Part shown: positions 1 to 7,330 of the stretch, piece after piece
Layout of the letters: the number at the start of each line of letters is the position of its first letter
How positions within the stretch are numbered: the stretch's first letter is position 1
NCBI RefSeq assembly: GCF_002934445.1
Contig: NZ_PTJE01000010.1
Coordinates: 1 to 53,123, forward strand
DNA from: Nonlabens xylanidelens
GTDB lineage: Bacteria; Bacteroidota; Bacteroidia; Flavobacteriales; Flavobacteriaceae
Direction of reading: 5' to 3'
DNA: 53,123 nt
Notes under the pieces: generated by a model
What the model saw: the letters and a program-made list of their open reading frames with translations, nothing else
Told to the model about the DNA's origin: nothing
Databases searched by the model: none
Made by a program: the position numbers and the translations under genes

Positions 1-579
1 AACTTATCCTCTATTAATTTTATTTCTTTCTGTACTTGTTTTAAACTTCGTTTTATAGAACTGACAACTACTTTACTTGGATTACCTAAAACGGACTCGC
101 CATGTAGTTTATTTTTATACATAGTGCTTTGTTTAGTCAGCATGGACAGCAGTCTAGTCATTTGAAGGCATTCTATTTGATGTTTAGAATTACCTTGCCA
201 TAGCTTTAATTCTACCTGTTGTGCATAAGCACAAATCAATTTAGAATCACTCTTGTCTGTCTTTATTTTAGACAGATGTCTTCCTATAATTCCGCTTTCG
301 CGAAAGCGAACTCGTAAAAGTCAAGTGTATAAATTGTTTAACAGATAAAGGATTCTCTACCGACACTTTATTACCGGATTCTAATAAATAATAAGCCAGT
401 CGGTAATGATAATATCCGGTAGCTTCCATTACACAATGACTGTTATCATCTAACAACTTTACCAACTTTTTAAAGCCCGAAATACTATTTTTAAACTGAT
501 AGTATTTACCATCGGAATCGGTAACATCAAATACCAAATGACTAATGTCTATTCCGAAATATTTAATATCTTTATTCAT
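1..579 (-). pseudogene. IS110-family transposase, N-terminal part, disrupted
   Basis: The gene reads leftward from ATG at 579. The N-terminal DEDD (RuvC-like) domain is clear: FGIDISH with the first acidic residue, then EATGYY and NPLSVKQFIH. After FIH the frame runs into about 43 extra bases that contain the palindrome at 293-308 and hits a stop at about 268. In another frame the family sequence resumes at once with LSKIKTDKSDSKLICAYAQQ and stays open to the left edge of the window (IKLIEDK). The gene was therefore a normal IS110 transposase that was broken by an insertion; its C-terminal domain lies outside the window. IS110 elements move as circles without terminal inverted repeats and are guided by a structured RNA from their non-coding end. 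The family call is confident. The exact insertion limits are inferred by comparison with remembered family sequence. Confidence 0.85.
293..308. repeat. 16-bp palindrome, copy 1 (inside the IS110 transposase)
   Basis: Perfect CGCTTTCGCGAAAGCG. It sits inside the roughly 43-bp extra segment (about 282-324) that interrupts the transposase reading frame, so here the palindrome came with a net insertion. Confidence 0.95.
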
Positions 580-760
580 TATAATATGTTTTTGGAAAGG
601 ACAACCTACGCGAGTTTCAACAACTTAAAATCGAGGTCTTAAAAGCCTCATAGAACTGTACGAAATCTGTGTAGAAAAGAGAGGGGATTTTCAATGTTGA
701 CGAGATCTGAAGTCTCTACGTATATAATAACCTTATTCCTCTCTTTTGTTCTTTCTATTT
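580..760 (-). ncRNA. Candidate IS110 bridge-RNA region
   Basis: This non-coding stretch lies directly upstream of the IS110 transposase start, where IS110-group elements encode their bridge RNA. It has nested pairing: AAAAGAGAGG at 675-684 is the exact complement of CCTCTCTTTT at 738-747, and GAGA at 702-705 pairs with TCTC at 713-716 inside that loop. A further GAGG/CCTC pair lies nearer the gene. The stem-loops are seen in the sequence. The RNA function is inferred from family knowledge, and the element is dead in this copy because its transposase is broken. Confidence 0.4.
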
Positions 761-784
761 ATAAACCTTTAATTTAGTGATTTC

Positions 785-917
785 AAACTTAAGCCGTGTA
801 TAATTAATTGCTGGTTTTAGCCAATTTACGAAAGTCCTCGCTGACTTTCTATCTGTGATTTATTTACTAAATTAAGTGTTTAAAACACGCAACTAATCTT
901 ATACCTAAACGTTAGCT
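785..917 (+). other. attC-like site, right half, in front of cassette 1
   Basis: The stretch starts with ataattaattgctgg, which also borders the IS110 relics near 3032 and 6186. It continues with a hairpin at about 830-850 (GAAAGTCctcgctGACTTTC), then AAATTAAGTGTTT and ACACGCAACTAA, and ends at the R' box GTTAGCT at 911-917. The same right half, with small changes, ends the sites at 3149 and 6302. Its left half lies on the far side of the IS110 element, beyond the window edge. Confidence 0.6.
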
Positions 918-950
918 GCAAGCAAACAAAACCACGATAAACAAAAAAAT

Positions 951-1886
951 ATGTTCGGAAAATTATTCGGTAGAAATAAAATAGTGGAAGACAAAGAATT
1001 CACTTTAGATTTTGAGGACGCTTTAAAAAGATATGTTGGAGTTACAAACGGCAGAGTAGAATACGAGTTTGAGGACAAAAAAGGAAAAGTAATTCCACCT
1101 TCATTTGCTTTTGAAGAAACTTATAACGAATGGAAAACTATTCAATCCGTTTGGGATAAGCGAAGTGTCATTTTTGATGCACTTGATGAAATTTATTTAA
1201 ATAAAATCCCGAAGGAACAAATTATTGAAAGATTTGTCATTGATAGGTATCCAGAAAAAGCGTTATCGTTCAGCGATAAATATTTGACAGAAGAAGATTT
1301 AAACAACCCTAAAGTTTTAGCCTCATTAGCGAAATGTCAATTTATTTTATCAAATTTTGATAAAAGCATTGAGCTTGCAGAAAAGGCATTAAATCTTGAA
1401 AAAGAAAACAAAAAAGCTCAAATAGCATTAGCAGACTCTTTACATCTAACAAATAATCACGACAAAGCACACGAAATATATCAACAAATTTTAAAAAATA
1501 GTAAATTAAAGGACTGGAACAAGGAAAACATCGATGTTATAGAAATCATAGACTATAATAATGATATTTTAAATTCTTCTGTTTATGCGGTTGGATTATT
1601 ATCTAACGCAGAAACTGATGAAAATACTTGGAATAAAGCATCTGAAGAATTTTATCATTGTCCATATTTTAGAAGTCAACACGCTTTTTGGCTTCTGAAA
1701 AATGATGAAGCGTTGAAAGGAATGGCGAAGTTAATTTCTACAACTCAAGAATTTCCTTGGTACAAAGATGCCGTAGTCAATGCAAAAAGCGGGATTTTAC
1801 AGATGAGAGAGCAAATGAATTCCAATGATTTGTGGAAAAGTGAACTAACTTATTTAACACAAATAATAGAGAAAAACAACTGGTGA
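951..1886 (+). CDS. Cassette 1: TPR-repeat protein of unknown function
   Basis: 311 residues, no signal peptide and no membrane segment, so cytoplasmic. Residues about 115-190 form tetratricopeptide-like helical pairs (ASLAKCQFILSNFDKSIELA, then KAQIALADSLHLTNNHDKA), a protein-interaction fold. The C-terminal part (YHCPYFRSQHAFWLLKN) is not recognised. The gene starts 40 bp after the cassette boundary at 911 and its stop is 9 bp before the R'' box, as expected for a gene filling an integron cassette. No promoter of its own is visible. Codon use is more A-rich than in the chromosomal genes further right. The molecular function is unknown; the TPR call is moderately sure. Confidence 0.75.
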   Translation: MFGKLFGRNKIVEDKEFTLDFEDALKRYVGVTNGRVEYEFEDKKGKVIPPSFAFEETYNEWKTIQSVWDKRSVIFDALDEIYLNKIPKEQIIERFVIDRYPEKALSFSDKYLTEEDLNNPKVLASLAKCQFILSNFDKSIELAEKALNLEKENKKAQIALADSLHLTNNHDKAHEIYQQILKNSKLKDWNKENIDVIEIIDYNNDILNSSVYAVGLLSNAETDENTWNKASEEFYHCPYFRSQHAFWLLKNDEALKGMAKLISTTQEFPWYKDAVVNAKSGILQMREQMNSNDLWKSELTYLTQIIEKNNW

Positions 1887-1895
1887 AATGCCAGC

Positions 1896-2092
1896 TGCTA
1901 ACAACGCATATAACTCATAGCTATTGAGTTGCTTAAACGAAGTTAAGGCATATTTGGAAAGTCGCCAAATTTTTAAATTTGACGATTTCCGATATAAAAG
2001 ATAAATAGTAAAATTTAAAAATCTGGCTTGTGTTTAATCCGAAAATAATTTTCTAATTTGCACGCTACGAGCCATATACACAACCGTTGTGC
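1896..2092 (+). other. attC-like site of cassette 1
   Basis: R'' is TGCTAAC at 1896-1902, whose last six bases pair with the cassette's own start GTTAGC at 911. After a 4-nt spacer, CATATaacTCATAGC pairs imperfectly with GCTACGAgcCATATA near 2064-2078. After a 7-nt spacer follows R' GTTGTGC at 2086-2092, which belongs to the next cassette. The interior is long (about 150 bp) and carries no IS110 relic. The 197-bp length exceeds the usual attC range, and R'' is degenerate. Confidence 0.6.
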
Positions 2093-2097
2093 ACAAT

Positions 2098-2658
2098 ATG
2101 AATGAACCTATGAAATTGACTTTAATATTTATTATTTTTTCTAGTTTTTTATCTTGTCAAACATCAGAAAAAGAATTTATCGTAACTGATTTTGATTTTG
2201 AGGGAAAAGAATATGAAAAAACTGATTTAAAGATAGATATTGATTCGAGAAATGTTGACATTAAATTAATGAATGAATATTTTTATGTTCCTTATTATTT
2301 TCCTGAAAAATTTATTGACTCAAAATATAAAGACCAAACAATAACTATTTGGAGAAATGAAAATGAAAAAACAGATGATTTTTTAGAGAATTTCAAGAAT
2401 AATAATTGGACACACACTTATAAATATGATTTGGAATCAAAAATTGTTGAATATTCATATTCTGGTTGTATGATTTGCTCGAATATGCCTTATAATTACA
2501 AAGTAACTTATGATGAAAATAGACGTGTAATTAAACTACAAAATACAATATCTGAAAAACAGAAATTTGAATTCAAGTACAATTCAAATGGAGATATTAT
2601 AGAATTAAAGCTATATTCATCTGAAAACAAACTGAAAAAACAAATTGCTTTAAAATAG
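2098..2658 (+). CDS. Cassette 2: lipoprotein of unknown function
   Basis: 186 residues if started at ATG 2098; ATG 2110 is also possible. A GTG at 2089 is in frame but lies inside the R' box and is unlikely. The N terminus is a lipoprotein signal with lipobox FLSC, giving an acylated Cys near residue 20, so the protein is exported and membrane-anchored. The C-terminal half has strand-turn units (YKVTYDENRRVIKL, FEFKYNSNGDIIELKL) resembling the YD/RHS-like repeats often seen in Bacteroidetes lipoproteins. A CMIC pair is present. The ATG is 12 bp from the cassette boundary. Function unknown. Confidence 0.75.
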   Translation: MNEPMKLTLIFIIFSSFLSCQTSEKEFIVTDFDFEGKEYEKTDLKIDIDSRNVDIKLMNEYFYVPYYFPEKFIDSKYKDQTITIWRNENEKTDDFLENFKNNNWTHTYKYDLESKIVEYSYSGCMICSNMPYNYKVTYDENRRVIKLQNTISEKQKFEFKYNSNGDIIELKLYSSENKLKKQIALK

Positions 2659-2668
2659 TAAAAATACT

Positions 2669-3149
2669 GTGCACAACAAAGAACTGTGGTAAAAAACAAG
2701 CGAATTTCACTTAATTTCTAACAAGTACACTTCTATATCCGTCATCGTATATTAATCCTGATTTTGCTATGGCAAAAGCCTGTTTTAAGAGCTTATTACA
2801 GACAGCTATTAAAGCTAGTTTTTCACTCTTTCCTTTGGCTACTATTCGATCGTAAATTGCCTTGCATGCTTTGTTGTATTTACAAGCATTAAAACTGCAC
2901 ATAAACAGTAGGTTTCTTAACTTCTGGTTACCTATTTTACTTATACGTGCTCTTCCATTTATGCTCGTTCCGCTTTGCCTTATTATAGGTGTTAATCCAG
3001 CATAACTGCATAGCTCACGTAAATCATGCATAATTAATTGCTGGCTTCTTGCCTACTTACGAAAGTCCTCGCGGACTTTCTTGGTCAGTAATTATTTACT
3101 AAATTAGTTGCTTAAACCACGCAACAAACCATATACAACAACGTTGTAA
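2669..3149 (+). other. attC-like site of cassette 2, enlarged by an IS110 relic
   Basis: R'' GTGCACAAC (2669-2677) is the exact complement of this cassette's start GTTGTGCAC at 2086. The left half continues CAAAGAACTGTGGTAAA and CAAGCGAATTT. The right half is AAATTAGTTGCTTaaACCAC and GCAACAAACC, ending at R' GTTGTAA (3143-3149). GTGGT and CAAG/AATT blocks pair across the gap. Between the halves sits a 321-bp antisense IS110 transposase fragment and a perfect hairpin GAAAGTCCtcgcGGACTTTC at about 3061-3080. The right side carries about 17 extra unpaired bases compared with the left, unlike the clean site at 4385. Confidence 0.65.
2711..3031 (-). pseudogene. IS110-family transposase, C-terminal fragment (copy 1)
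   Basis: 106 codons remain open and match the second half of the transposase_20 domain: LCSYAGLTPIIRQSG, then ARISKIGNQKLRNLLF and KKLALIAVCNKLLKQAFAIA. A family member is about 320-340 residues, so two thirds are missing, including the DEDD domain and the start of the serine-bearing domain. It runs antisense to the cassette genes, inside the attC-like site. The break lies just before LRELCSYAG and joins directly to ataattaattgctgg. The copy at 5865 has the same break, so both descend from one deleted ancestor. It is not expected to be functional alone. Confidence 0.85.
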
Positions 3150-3173
3150 ACAATTTACCCTACCCACAAAAAT

Positions 3174-4379
3174 ATGAAATACCCATTAAAAATAATATTA
3201 CTAATTTTCTTATTTTTTAGTTGCCAAAAAGATAATAGCGAAAATCATATTTCAATCATTGAAGGGACAACTAATTCTGATTTCAAAAATAAAACTCTCT
3301 TCCTTCAATATATTTACAAAGACTCACTCTTAACAAAACCAATTAAGGTAAATTCTGAAGGTAAATTTAAATTAGGTATAGATAGCATTAATGTGCCTAC
3401 AGAAGGCATATTAACAAATGACACCATAAATTACACACCCAAAGTAGGCTTAAATTACCAGTTTTTTAATAAGTTTTTATTCCAATTTGGTTCAAGTTCT
3501 GTTCCCGTTCAATTTGGCAGAAAAATAGATTTGAAGATGTTTATTATTGAAAAGGGGAAAATTAATTTTAATATTTCAGACTCTATTTATAATAGTAAAA
3601 TTGACAATTCAAAACTGAACACAGAGCTTAATCGACTTGAAAACAGTTTGAATCCTGTATTAAAGAAATATAATAACCATAAAAACAATGGTATTGATAT
3701 TACAACATTGAAAGACTCAAAGGTTATTGATAGCTTGAATGATGCATATTCCGAGATATGGAATGAAAGACAGAAAACTTATGGGAGCTATATTGTGGAA
3801 AACTCTAATTCAGAAATAAGTCTTTTTGCATTGAAGTATCAATACGCAGGAATTAATACTGATGTCTTACGCCTTTATGAAACTTTAAGTGATTCTGTTA
3901 AGTCAAGTGATTTTGGAGAAACAATAAAAAATGGAATAACTGCATTTAAAAAAAGAATGAAAAAAAGGCTTTCTCAAAACGATGTAGTGCAGAATTTTAA
4001 ATTAAAAGATGAAAATAAAAACGAAGTGTCTCTCTATGATATAAAATCAAAATATATTCTATTGGACTTTTGGGCTTCTTGGTGTGGACCTTGCAGAAAA
4101 GAAAACAAAAGCATCAGTAAATATTACGGTTATTTTAAAGAATCAGACTTTCAAATTATTGGAGTATCTGTGGATGATAACCGAGAAAAATGGAAAAAAG
4201 CCTTAATTGATGATAAAGTCAAGTGGATTTCATTATGGGATTCTGACAAAAAGATTAATGACCAATTCGGAATCGTTTCTTATCCGACAAATTATTTACT
4301 TGATAGTGATTTTAAAATCATTGATTCTAATCTTAATGCAGAAAAATTAAAACTTAAATTAAATGAACTATTAAAATAA
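3174..4379 (+). CDS. Cassette 3: TlpA-like thioredoxin lipoprotein
   Basis: 401 residues. A lipoprotein signal with lipobox FFSC (Cys17) exports it. Residues 25-75 resemble the DUF4369-type beta domain that precedes many Bacteroidetes redoxins. A helical linker follows, and residues about 270-401 are an AhpC/TSA-TlpA thioredoxin fold with FWASWCGPC, giving redox cysteines at 304 and 307, and the cis-proline loop in VSYPTNYLL. The family reduces disulphides of periplasmic clients such as apocytochromes. The gene starts 31 bp after the cassette boundary at 3143 and ends 6 bp before its R'' box. The domain call is firm; the client is unknown. Confidence 0.88.
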   Translation: MKYPLKIILLIFLFFSCQKDNSENHISIIEGTTNSDFKNKTLFLQYIYKDSLLTKPIKVNSEGKFKLGIDSINVPTEGILTNDTINYTPKVGLNYQFFNKFLFQFGSSSVPVQFGRKIDLKMFIIEKGKINFNISDSIYNSKIDNSKLNTELNRLENSLNPVLKKYNNHKNNGIDITTLKDSKVIDSLNDAYSEIWNERQKTYGSYIVENSNSEISLFALKYQYAGINTDVLRLYETLSDSVKSSDFGETIKNGITAFKKRMKKRLSQNDVVQNFKLKDENKNEVSLYDIKSKYILLDFWASWCGPCRKENKSISKYYGYFKESDFQIIGVSVDDNREKWKKALIDDKVKWISLWDSDKKINDQFGIVSYPTNYLLDSDFKIIDSNLNAEKLKLKLNELLK

Positions 4380-4384
4380 AAACT

Positions 4385-4518
4385 GTTTACAACAATGGCT
4401 ATAAACAATTGCTATTACAGGTTTATCCTGAAAATTCCTGCGGAATTTTCAGCTTGTCGTGTACATGCAAAAGTCCGTGATAAAACACGCAACTGTTAAT
4501 AGCCGCGAGACGTTGTGT
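4385..4518 (+). other. attC site of cassette 3 (best-preserved example)
   Basis: R'' GTTTACAAC (4385-4393) is the exact complement of the cassette start GTTGTAAAC at 3143. After a 3-nt spacer, GGCTATAAACAATTGC (4397-4412) pairs at 14 of 16 bases with GCAACTGTTAATAGCC (4489-4504). A 7-nt spacer then leads to R' GTTGTGT (4512-4518). Within the loop, CTGAAAATTCC (4428-4438) and GGAATTTTCAG (4442-4452) form a perfect 11-bp hairpin with a 3-nt loop. Total length, unequal spacers and imperfect long stem fit known attC architecture. No IS relic is present. Confidence 0.8.
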
Positions 4519-4544
4519 GTAATTTCCACAAAACCAAATCTTGA

Positions 4545-5816
4545 ATGAAAAAAGAAGCACTAGTAATCGGAATTAATAAATATTTATCACTCGATATACT
4601 AGATAAATGTGAAAATGATGCAGAAGATGTTTCTGAATTTTTAAAAAAGTGTGGTTTCAATACTGAAGTATTGCTCAATCCAACTCAAAAAGATATAATT
4701 AAGTCTTTAGCTAATTACAAGAAAGAGATTTCAAAAGACACAATCTCAATTATATATTTTTCTGGTCACGGACTTCAAATGGAAGGCGACAATTTCATTG
4801 TTCCCTCGGATGCAAATGTGTCTATAACAGAAGAAATTCCATATTTATGTATTAATGCTTCCGATTTATTATTAGACATAGATATTCAATCTGAAATTAT
4901 GCATTTAATTATTCTAGATGCTTGTCGAAATAATCCATTTAAATCTGGAATAAAAGGAATATCAGGGGGACTTGCAAGAATGGTTGCACCAATGGGAACA
5001 TTAATTGCATTTGCAACTAGTCCAAATATGACATCTATCGAAAGAAAAGAAGACAGAAATGGAATATATACAAAACACCTTTTAAGTAATTTAAAAACCC
5101 CAAATATCCCGCTAGAAAGAGTATTCAAAAACACAAGAACTAACGTTTTACAAGATACAAATGGGAAACAAGTTCCTTGGGAAGAATCGTCTTTACACGG
5201 AGAGGATTTCTATTTTATAAAAGAAGCTACAGCTCTTGTAATGTACTTGAAAAAAGAATTGATTTTTGCCTATCAGGAACTAACTGTAAATACTATTGAA
5301 TTTAGTATTATTGATGGAAATAATGTAAGAACTGAAAAAATACCTTTTTCGAAAGCAACATTACTATTTAAAAAACAATTTGATGAACATAAAAGCACAA
5401 TTCACCCTAGAGACGCTTTTATGGTATTGTTCAATTTTCAAAAAATTATTCATTCAACATATAAATTTAGCATCATAAGTAAAACAATAGATTTTAGAGA
5501 ATTAGACAGACAAATTATAAATCAGACACCTAATTTGACAAGAGATGAAGTCAGTCAATTTCAAAAAATATTATTGACAATGGAACATTACTCATCAATA
5601 TTTGCTCATAACGATAAATTTGGAGACCTAAAGTCATTAAAAAGAGATATTAAAAATCATATTTGGGTTGGGTTTAAACTAGATGGGGGAATTTTAGATA
5701 AACAAAATTTAATAATAGAAGACCTTGACTTTGTCAATCAAAACATTAAATCTCTTAATGAAATAATTGAATCGGAATTATTGATTGGAATAATGGATGA
5801 ATTTTTCAAAGCATAA
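4545..5816 (+). CDS. Cassette 4: caspase-like (peptidase C14) protein
   Basis: 423 residues, no signal peptide. Residues 1-230 form a caspase/metacaspase fold: LVIGINKY strand, then YFSGHG with catalytic His75, then ILDACRNNPF with catalytic Cys127. An FATSPN strand and the GIYTKHLL helix typical of bacterial C14 proteases follow. Residues about 230-423 are a mostly helical domain that I do not recognise; it may be an effector-binding or autoinhibitory module. Bacterial caspase homologues cleave partner proteins and several act in anti-phage cell suicide, but no partner gene is adjacent since the cassette carries only this gene. The start is 33 bp after the cassette boundary at 4512. The protease call is confident; the role is open. 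Confidence 0.9.
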   Translation: MKKEALVIGINKYLSLDILDKCENDAEDVSEFLKKCGFNTEVLLNPTQKDIIKSLANYKKEISKDTISIIYFSGHGLQMEGDNFIVPSDANVSITEEIPYLCINASDLLLDIDIQSEIMHLIILDACRNNPFKSGIKGISGGLARMVAPMGTLIAFATSPNMTSIERKEDRNGIYTKHLLSNLKTPNIPLERVFKNTRTNVLQDTNGKQVPWEESSLHGEDFYFIKEATALVMYLKKELIFAYQELTVNTIEFSIIDGNNVRTEKIPFSKATLLFKKQFDEHKSTIHPRDAFMVLFNFQKIIHSTYKFSIISKTIDFRELDRQIINQTPNLTRDEVSQFQKILLTMEHYSSIFAHNDKFGDLKSLKRDIKNHIWVGFKLDGGILDKQNLIIEDLDFVNQNIKSLNEIIESELLIGIMDEFFKA

Positions 5817-5822
5817 AAAACT

Positions 5823-6302
5823 ACACACAACAAAGAACTGTGGTAAAAAACAAGCGAATTTCACTTAATTTCTAACCAGTACACTTCTATATCCGTCATC
5901 ATATATGAAACCTGATTTTGCTATAGCAAAAGCCTGTTTTAAGAGCTTATTACAGACAGCTATTAAAGCTAGTTTTTTACTCTTTCCTTTGGCTACTATT
6001 CGATCGTAAATTGCCTTGCATGCTTTGTTGTATTTACAAGCATTAAAACTGCACATAAACAGTAGGTTTCTTAACTTCTGGTTACCTATTTTACTTATAC
6101 GTGCTCTTCCATTTATGCTCGTTCCGCTTTGCCTTATTATAGGTGTTAATCCAGCATAACTGCATAGCTCACGTAAATCATGCATAATTAATTGCTGGCT
6201 TCTAGCCTACTTACGAAAGTCCTCACGGATTTTCTTTGTCCGTAATTATTTACTAAATTAGTCGCTTAACCACGCAACTAACCATACACAAACACGTTAG
6301 GC
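5823..6302 (+). other. attC-like site of cassette 4, enlarged by an IS110 relic
   Basis: R'' ACACACAAC (5823-5831) is the exact complement of the cassette start GTTGTGTGT at 4512. The rest is nearly the same as the site at 2669-3149: left half CAAAGAACTGTGGTAAA, antisense transposase fragment, degraded hairpin near 6211-6232, right half CGCTTaACCAC and GCAACTAACC, then R' GTTAGGC (6296-6302). Only the R boxes differ strongly between the two copies, as expected if each cassette brings its own R box sequence. Confidence 0.65.
5865..6185 (-). pseudogene. IS110-family transposase, C-terminal fragment (copy 2)
   Basis: 106 open codons, almost the same as the copy at 2711; visible changes include Glu to Lys in GKSxKLAL and Leu to Phe before IYDD. 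It has the same left break before LRELCSYAG and the same right end (SVLVRN, stop). It runs antisense to the cassette genes within the attC-like site of cassette 4. Confidence 0.85.
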
Positions 6303-6307
6303 ACAAT

Positions 6308-7027
6308 ATGAACAAAACTTTGAGACTAATTTTATCAATTGGAATTTTGACATTATTTCTGGCCCAAACCGGATTTAGCCAATCGATTGAAAAATTTGTC
6401 GACTCGACAATCAAAGTTGATAGTTTAAATGTTCCGACTGATTTAAATCAACCTTATTTTCCGAAAGAAATGTTTCCTGAAGTTAGTACTGATTGGATTA
6501 AGAAAAATGACTCAAGTTATACGATTAAAACAAAAACAATAAAGGGGACTTATGACGAATTTGTTGTGGATTGGTATTCAAAACATCTTCACGCAATGAA
6601 AGAACCTTTGTTGTTTAATAGAAAAATTGACAAAGAAATTTATCGTTTTACTTGGTTAAGGACATTTGACAAACCAATGACCTTTAGATTTGAAAAAAGA
6701 AATGACAGATATATTCTTTATTGGAAAGTGCTAAATGGTACTGGTGGATACGAACCAGGAGAAATAGAAATTGAGCGACTGAAAATACTAACCGAAAAAG
6801 AATGGACTGAATTTATCCAACTTATCGGAAAAGCGGATTTTTGGAATATGGATTTAGGTCGTAGCTCAATCGGAAATGATGGTTCTGAATGGATAATGGA
6901 AGGAGTTAATAAAACCGATTATAGAGTAGTTAGTGTTTGGTCACCAAGTAAAGGGAATTTTTATAACTCTTGCGATTATCTAATTTCTTTGACGAATTTT
7001 AAAATGTCGGAAAAGAAAAAATATTAA
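6308..7027 (+). CDS. Cassette 5: secreted protein of unknown function
   Basis: 239 residues. Residues 1-24 form a Sec signal peptide ending FSQ. No lipobox Cys, so the mature protein is probably periplasmic. The rest is rich in charged and aromatic residues (FTWLRTFDKPMTFRFEKR, EWTEFIQLIGKADFWNMDLG, GSEWIMEGV) and I do not recognise a named domain. The ATG lies 12 bp after the boundary at 6296, with the sequence GTTAGGCACAATATG, very like the start of cassette 2. The R'' box follows the stop by 6 bp. Function unknown. Confidence 0.75.
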   Translation: MNKTLRLILSIGILTLFLAQTGFSQSIEKFVDSTIKVDSLNVPTDLNQPYFPKEMFPEVSTDWIKKNDSSYTIKTKTIKGTYDEFVVDWYSKHLHAMKEPLLFNRKIDKEIYRFTWLRTFDKPMTFRFEKRNDRYILYWKVLNGTGGYEPGEIEIERLKILTEKEWTEFIQLIGKADFWNMDLGRSSIGNDGSEWIMEGVNKTDYRVVSVWSPSKGNFYNSCDYLISLTNFKMSEKKKY

Positions 7028-7033
7028 AATACT

Positions 7034-7274
7034 GTGCCTAACAAAGAACTGCACTAAAAAACAAGTGAATTTCACTTCATTTCTAACAAGTACACTTCTA
7101 TATCCGTCATCGTATATTAATCCTGATTTTGCTATGGCAAAAGCCTTTTTTAAGAGCTTGTTACAGACAACTATTAAGGCTAGTTTTTTACTCTTTCCTT
7201 TGGCTACTATCCGATCGTAAATTGCCTTGCATGCTTTGTTGTGTTTACAAGCATTAAAACTGCACATAAACAGT
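7034..7274 (+). other. attC-like site of cassette 5, right half lost
   Basis: R'' GTGCCTAAC (7034-7042) is the exact complement of the cassette start GTTAGGCAC at 6296. The left half CAAAGAACTGCACTAAA follows, then the IS110 relic, which breaks off at about 7271 in unrelated sequence. No R' box or right half is seen before the next gene, so the junction was remodelled by a deletion. Confidence 0.55.
7078..7271 (-). pseudogene. IS110-family transposase, C-terminal fragment (copy 3, shorter)
   Basis: It starts in the middle of the domain at MCSFNACKHNKACK, about 40 codons further in than the copies at 2711 and 5865, and carries more substitutions (VVCNKLLKKAF). The stop after SVLVRN has changed to a Glu codon, so translation would read on antisense through the end of cassette 5. 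It is an older or more damaged relative of the other two copies. Confidence 0.75.
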
Positions 7275-7330
7275 AATTTATCTCTTTTCTAAATTAAACT
7301 ATTTAGAAAAAAAAGTGTCGAATAAACAAA

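Noticed and set aside
2089-2658. GTG start at 2089 for the cassette 2 lipoprotein
   Set aside because: The GTG lies in the R' box (GTTGTGC), which varies with recombination; ATG 2098 or 2110 gives a proper lipoprotein signal.
6980-7267. 95-residue minus-strand reading frame over the end of cassette 5
   Set aside because: It is the IS110 relic reading on through a lost stop codon into antisense of a real gene.
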